Part shown: piece after piece, positions 8,807-10,117 of the stretch
Layout of the letters: the number at the start of each line of letters is the position of its first letter
Position numbering within the stretch: the first letter of the stretch is position 1
Assembly: GCA_001953115.1 (NCBI GenBank)
Contig: LSSL01005585.1
Coordinates: forward strand, 1 to 10,117
Reading direction: 5' to 3'
DNA from: Smittium mucronatum
Taxonomy: Eukaryota > Kickxellomycota > Harpellomycetes > Harpellales > Legeriomycetaceae
DNA length: 10,117 nucleotides
The notes under the pieces: model-generated
Told to the model about the DNA's origin: nothing
Databases searched by the model: none
The model's input: only the letters and a program-made list of their open reading frames with translations
Made by a program: the position numbers and the translations under genes

Positions 8807-9076
8807 TTAATGAAGAGGGCATTTTGTTTCATATCACTTTCATTGGAAAATTATCAGAATAAAAATTTCCAATGAATTTGTTAAATCAAATCTAGTCATT
8901 TCTATTGAACAATATAAAAAGGCATTTTCATTTTTCAGATATCCCAATTAAATATCTGAATGGCGTTTAATGCAACTTGATTTTTTTATCATAAATTTTC
9001 ACTTTTATTGGATAAAAAATAATGTTTTGGAAGTTTCTATGAAACGGGTTTAACTATAAAATGCCCTCTTCATTAA
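8807..9076. mobile_element. Element B: 270-bp MITE sharing its left TTAA with element A
   Basis: The 19-base end TTAATGAAGAGGGCATTTT at 8807-8825 is a perfect inverted repeat of 9058-9076. A further match (GTTTCATA at 8826-8833, inverted at 9038-9045) is offset by about 12 bases on one side. Three nested perfect hairpins fill the interior: arms of 11 bp at 8839-8849 and 8866-8876, 9 bp at 8934-8942 and 8952-8960, and 9 bp at 8982-8990 and 9011-9019. There is no coding capacity. A TTAA duplication suggests the piggyBac superfamily, but the end does not begin with the usual CCC. A TA duplication, as in Tc1/mariner, fits the same bases and cannot be excluded. Confidence 0.75.
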
Positions 9077-9105
9077 GAACCTGCCAATTGCTTAATTTGG
9101 AAATA

Positions 9106-9285
9106 CAGTAGCACCCCGCTTAAGTGCGCATCCGTTTAAATTCCAATAATGCAAATGGGGTTTTTGATGTTCAATAATCTCTGGTTTATTTAATAAATTC
9201 AATTGGATAAAGATTGTCTAAGCGAAAAAATTATTGGATTACCCTAGTACCCCACTTAAGTGCACACTTAAGCGGGGTGCAGCTG
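9106..9285. mobile_element. Element C: pogo/Tigger-like MITE with duplicated end motif
   Basis: The 25-base left end (9106-9130, beginning CAGTAGCACCCCGCTTAAG) matches the reverse complement of 9261-9285 with three differences. The left flank is TA (9104-9105), the target of Tc1/mariner-class elements, but the right flank is AA, so the duplication is decayed or absent. Ends beginning CAG and carrying a CCCGCTTAA-type box resemble pogo/Tigger MITEs; this is inference from the end sequence alone. An extra copy of the motif (9246-9264) lies in direct orientation just inside the right end. It forms a 16-bp-arm palindrome with it around a 2-base loop (9247-9280). No coding frame is present. Confidence 0.65.
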
Positions 9286-9329
9286 AAAGATCTTAGAAAT
9301 TTTCATATAGATATAATTAGGCCTAGGAG

Positions 9330-9353
9330 TTTTATTCGATTAATCGAATAAAA
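9330..9353. repeat. 24-bp perfect palindrome centred on CGATTAATCG
   Basis: TTTTATTCGATTAATCGAATAAAA reversed and complemented gives itself, with no spacer (12 bases per arm). The 10-bp core CGATTAATCG recurs at 9391-9400, inside a 14-bp perfect palindrome (9389-9402), and at 10077-10086. Such boxes are frequent near the ends of hAT-type elements, but no terminal repeats or 8-bp target duplication could be defined here. Confidence 0.75.
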
Positions 9354-9388
9354 TGGAGTTTAAATTTTTAATCAAATTTTTTTCGTTT

Positions 9389-9402
9389 AACGATTAATCG
9401 TT
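9389..9402. repeat. 14-bp palindrome, second CGATTAATCG copy
   Basis: AACGATTAATCGTT, a perfect palindrome 54 bases after the first copy of the same core. Confidence 0.75.
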
Positions 9403-10076
9403 TTATTGGACAATATTTCGGTTAAGTGATCTTTCTAATAAATGATCAAGTATTTTCTAATTTAAAAATATTGTGAAGCTAAATAAATAAAATGATTGGA
9501 TTTTGAGATTTTGAATATCAAAAAAACAGCTGTGGTTGGTTATATTTAAAAAATAGATATAAAAATAGATATTGCATAAATTAGTAGGCATATTTTACAC
9601 TTTTTATTCCGAAATAGGGCTCTCATCTAACTTAACCAATAATCTAACGATAAAAAGAAGTATTAACTATAATAAAATATTCCATTTAAGAAGCTTTGGT
9701 GTAGAAGTACCTGGATTATTTCCTAATAAAAGTTAATTATGCCAAAATAGTTTAATTTATTTGTTTGGGAAATTATTTTAAAGGGTAGGTACGTTCCTAT
9801 TAAAAGTGCAATGCTTTCCTAATTTGGAAAAGTAGCATTTTTAATGTATAAATTTATTGGTTGATCTGTGGCAGTAATACTAAAAGACACTTCTATTATG
9901 GATTTTTTGAAAATTAATTTAAGCTAATATTAATTCTCTAATTTTATTATTTGAAATGAGATATTTTTTTAGCCAATGGTTTACGTATGAAAAAAGTTTG
10001 GCATTGAAAAGAATCTCCCATATTGATCGAATATATTTTGTTGAATTTTAATTGTAAACCTTCAAACACTCAAAAT
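9403..10076. other. A+T-rich stretch without recognisable gene
   Basis: No open frame with protein-like composition on either strand, and no inverted repeat beyond short chance matches. If the CGATTAATCG boxes at 9337, 9391 and 10077 belong to one hAT-like remnant, this would be its interior, but that is not shown. Confidence 0.5.
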
Positions 10077-10091
10077 CGATTAATCGCCTAG

Positions 10092-10117
10092 TTTTTTTTT
10101 TTTTTTTTTTTTTTTTT
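10092..10117. repeat. Poly-T tract at right edge
   Basis: At least 26 T, continuing out of the window. On the minus strand this is a poly-A run. If it is the tail of a retroposed element, that element lies beyond the right edge, since the bases to the left would be its downstream flank. A plain homopolymer or an assembly boundary are alternatives. Confidence 0.9.

Larger units (their letters stand above)
8001..8810. mobile_element. Element A: TTAA-flanked piggyBac-like non-autonomous transposon
   Basis: TTAACCCTTTCAGGG at 8001-8015 is a perfect inverted repeat of CCCTGAAAGGGTTAA at 8796-8810. TTAA at both outer ends matches the target duplication of piggyBac-superfamily elements, and short inverted ends beginning with CCC right after TTAA are typical of that family. 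The length is 810 bp. No transposase frame exists inside; the only overlapping open frame (7863-8063) merely crosses the left end and is not a gene. The interior holds a minisatellite (8285-8704). It must have been mobilised by a transposase encoded elsewhere. The superfamily call rests on the target site and end sequence only. Confidence 0.75.

Noticed and set aside
7939..10020. Inverted match TGGGAGATTCT at about 7941 and 10010
   Set aside because: Only about 11 bases match and the flanks do not align. This is expected by chance in a window of this size.
9318..10090. A complete hAT-like element bounded by CTAGG and CGATTAATCG boxes
   Set aside because: The ends align only over short words with different spacing, and no 8-bp target duplication is present. 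Only the palindromes are reported.
1..10117. CRISPR array, tRNA, rRNA or bacterial operon
   Set aside because: There are no short regular repeats with unique spacers, no cloverleaf-like block, and no ribosome-binding-site and gene layout. The sequence is eukaryotic in character.

Overview
The window is very A+T-rich eukaryotic nuclear DNA, most likely from an animal. The signs are long homopolymer runs, di- and trinucleotide microsatellites, no bacterial-style gene packing, and several non-autonomous DNA transposons of animal types (TTAA-target piggyBac-like, Tc1/mariner or pogo-like, internally repetitive foldback). An arthropod with an A+T-rich genome fits well, but nothing here fixes the species. 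No complete protein-coding gene can be supported. The longer open frames are rich in F, I, Y, K and L and look like chance openings in A+T-rich DNA.

Left part (1-5250). A possible first coding exon on the minus strand runs off the left edge, just after an (AT)n run. A block of raised G+C at about 340-440 could be an exon on either strand. The next 4.8 kb hold no recognisable gene, only microsatellites, homopolymers and short palindromes.

Middle (5251-7080). Two inverted arms of about 170 bp lie roughly 0.9 kb apart. They are diverged except for a 48-bp core that is identical in both. A 35-bp G+C-rich patch lies between them. To the right is a pair of overlapping open frames that could be a frameshifted gene relic.

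Right part (7227-10117). This is a transposon cluster: (i) a degenerate inverted-repeat element of about 540 bp built from short reiterated motifs; (ii) element A, 810 bp, TTAA-flanked with CCCTTTCAGGG ends, carrying a 3.6-copy minisatellite with a period near 115 bp; (iii) element B, 270 bp, which shares its left TTAA with the right TTAA of A; (iv) element C, about 180 bp, with pogo/Tigger-like ends and an extra copy of its end motif; (v) perfect palindromes centred on CGATTAATCG. The window ends in at least 26 T.

The genes do not form a working system here. The real content is the layered history of non-autonomous transposons. The best observations are the A/B junction on a single TTAA, the 48-bp perfect inverted core in diverged arms, and the hairpin kept through paired base changes in the minisatellite inside element A.
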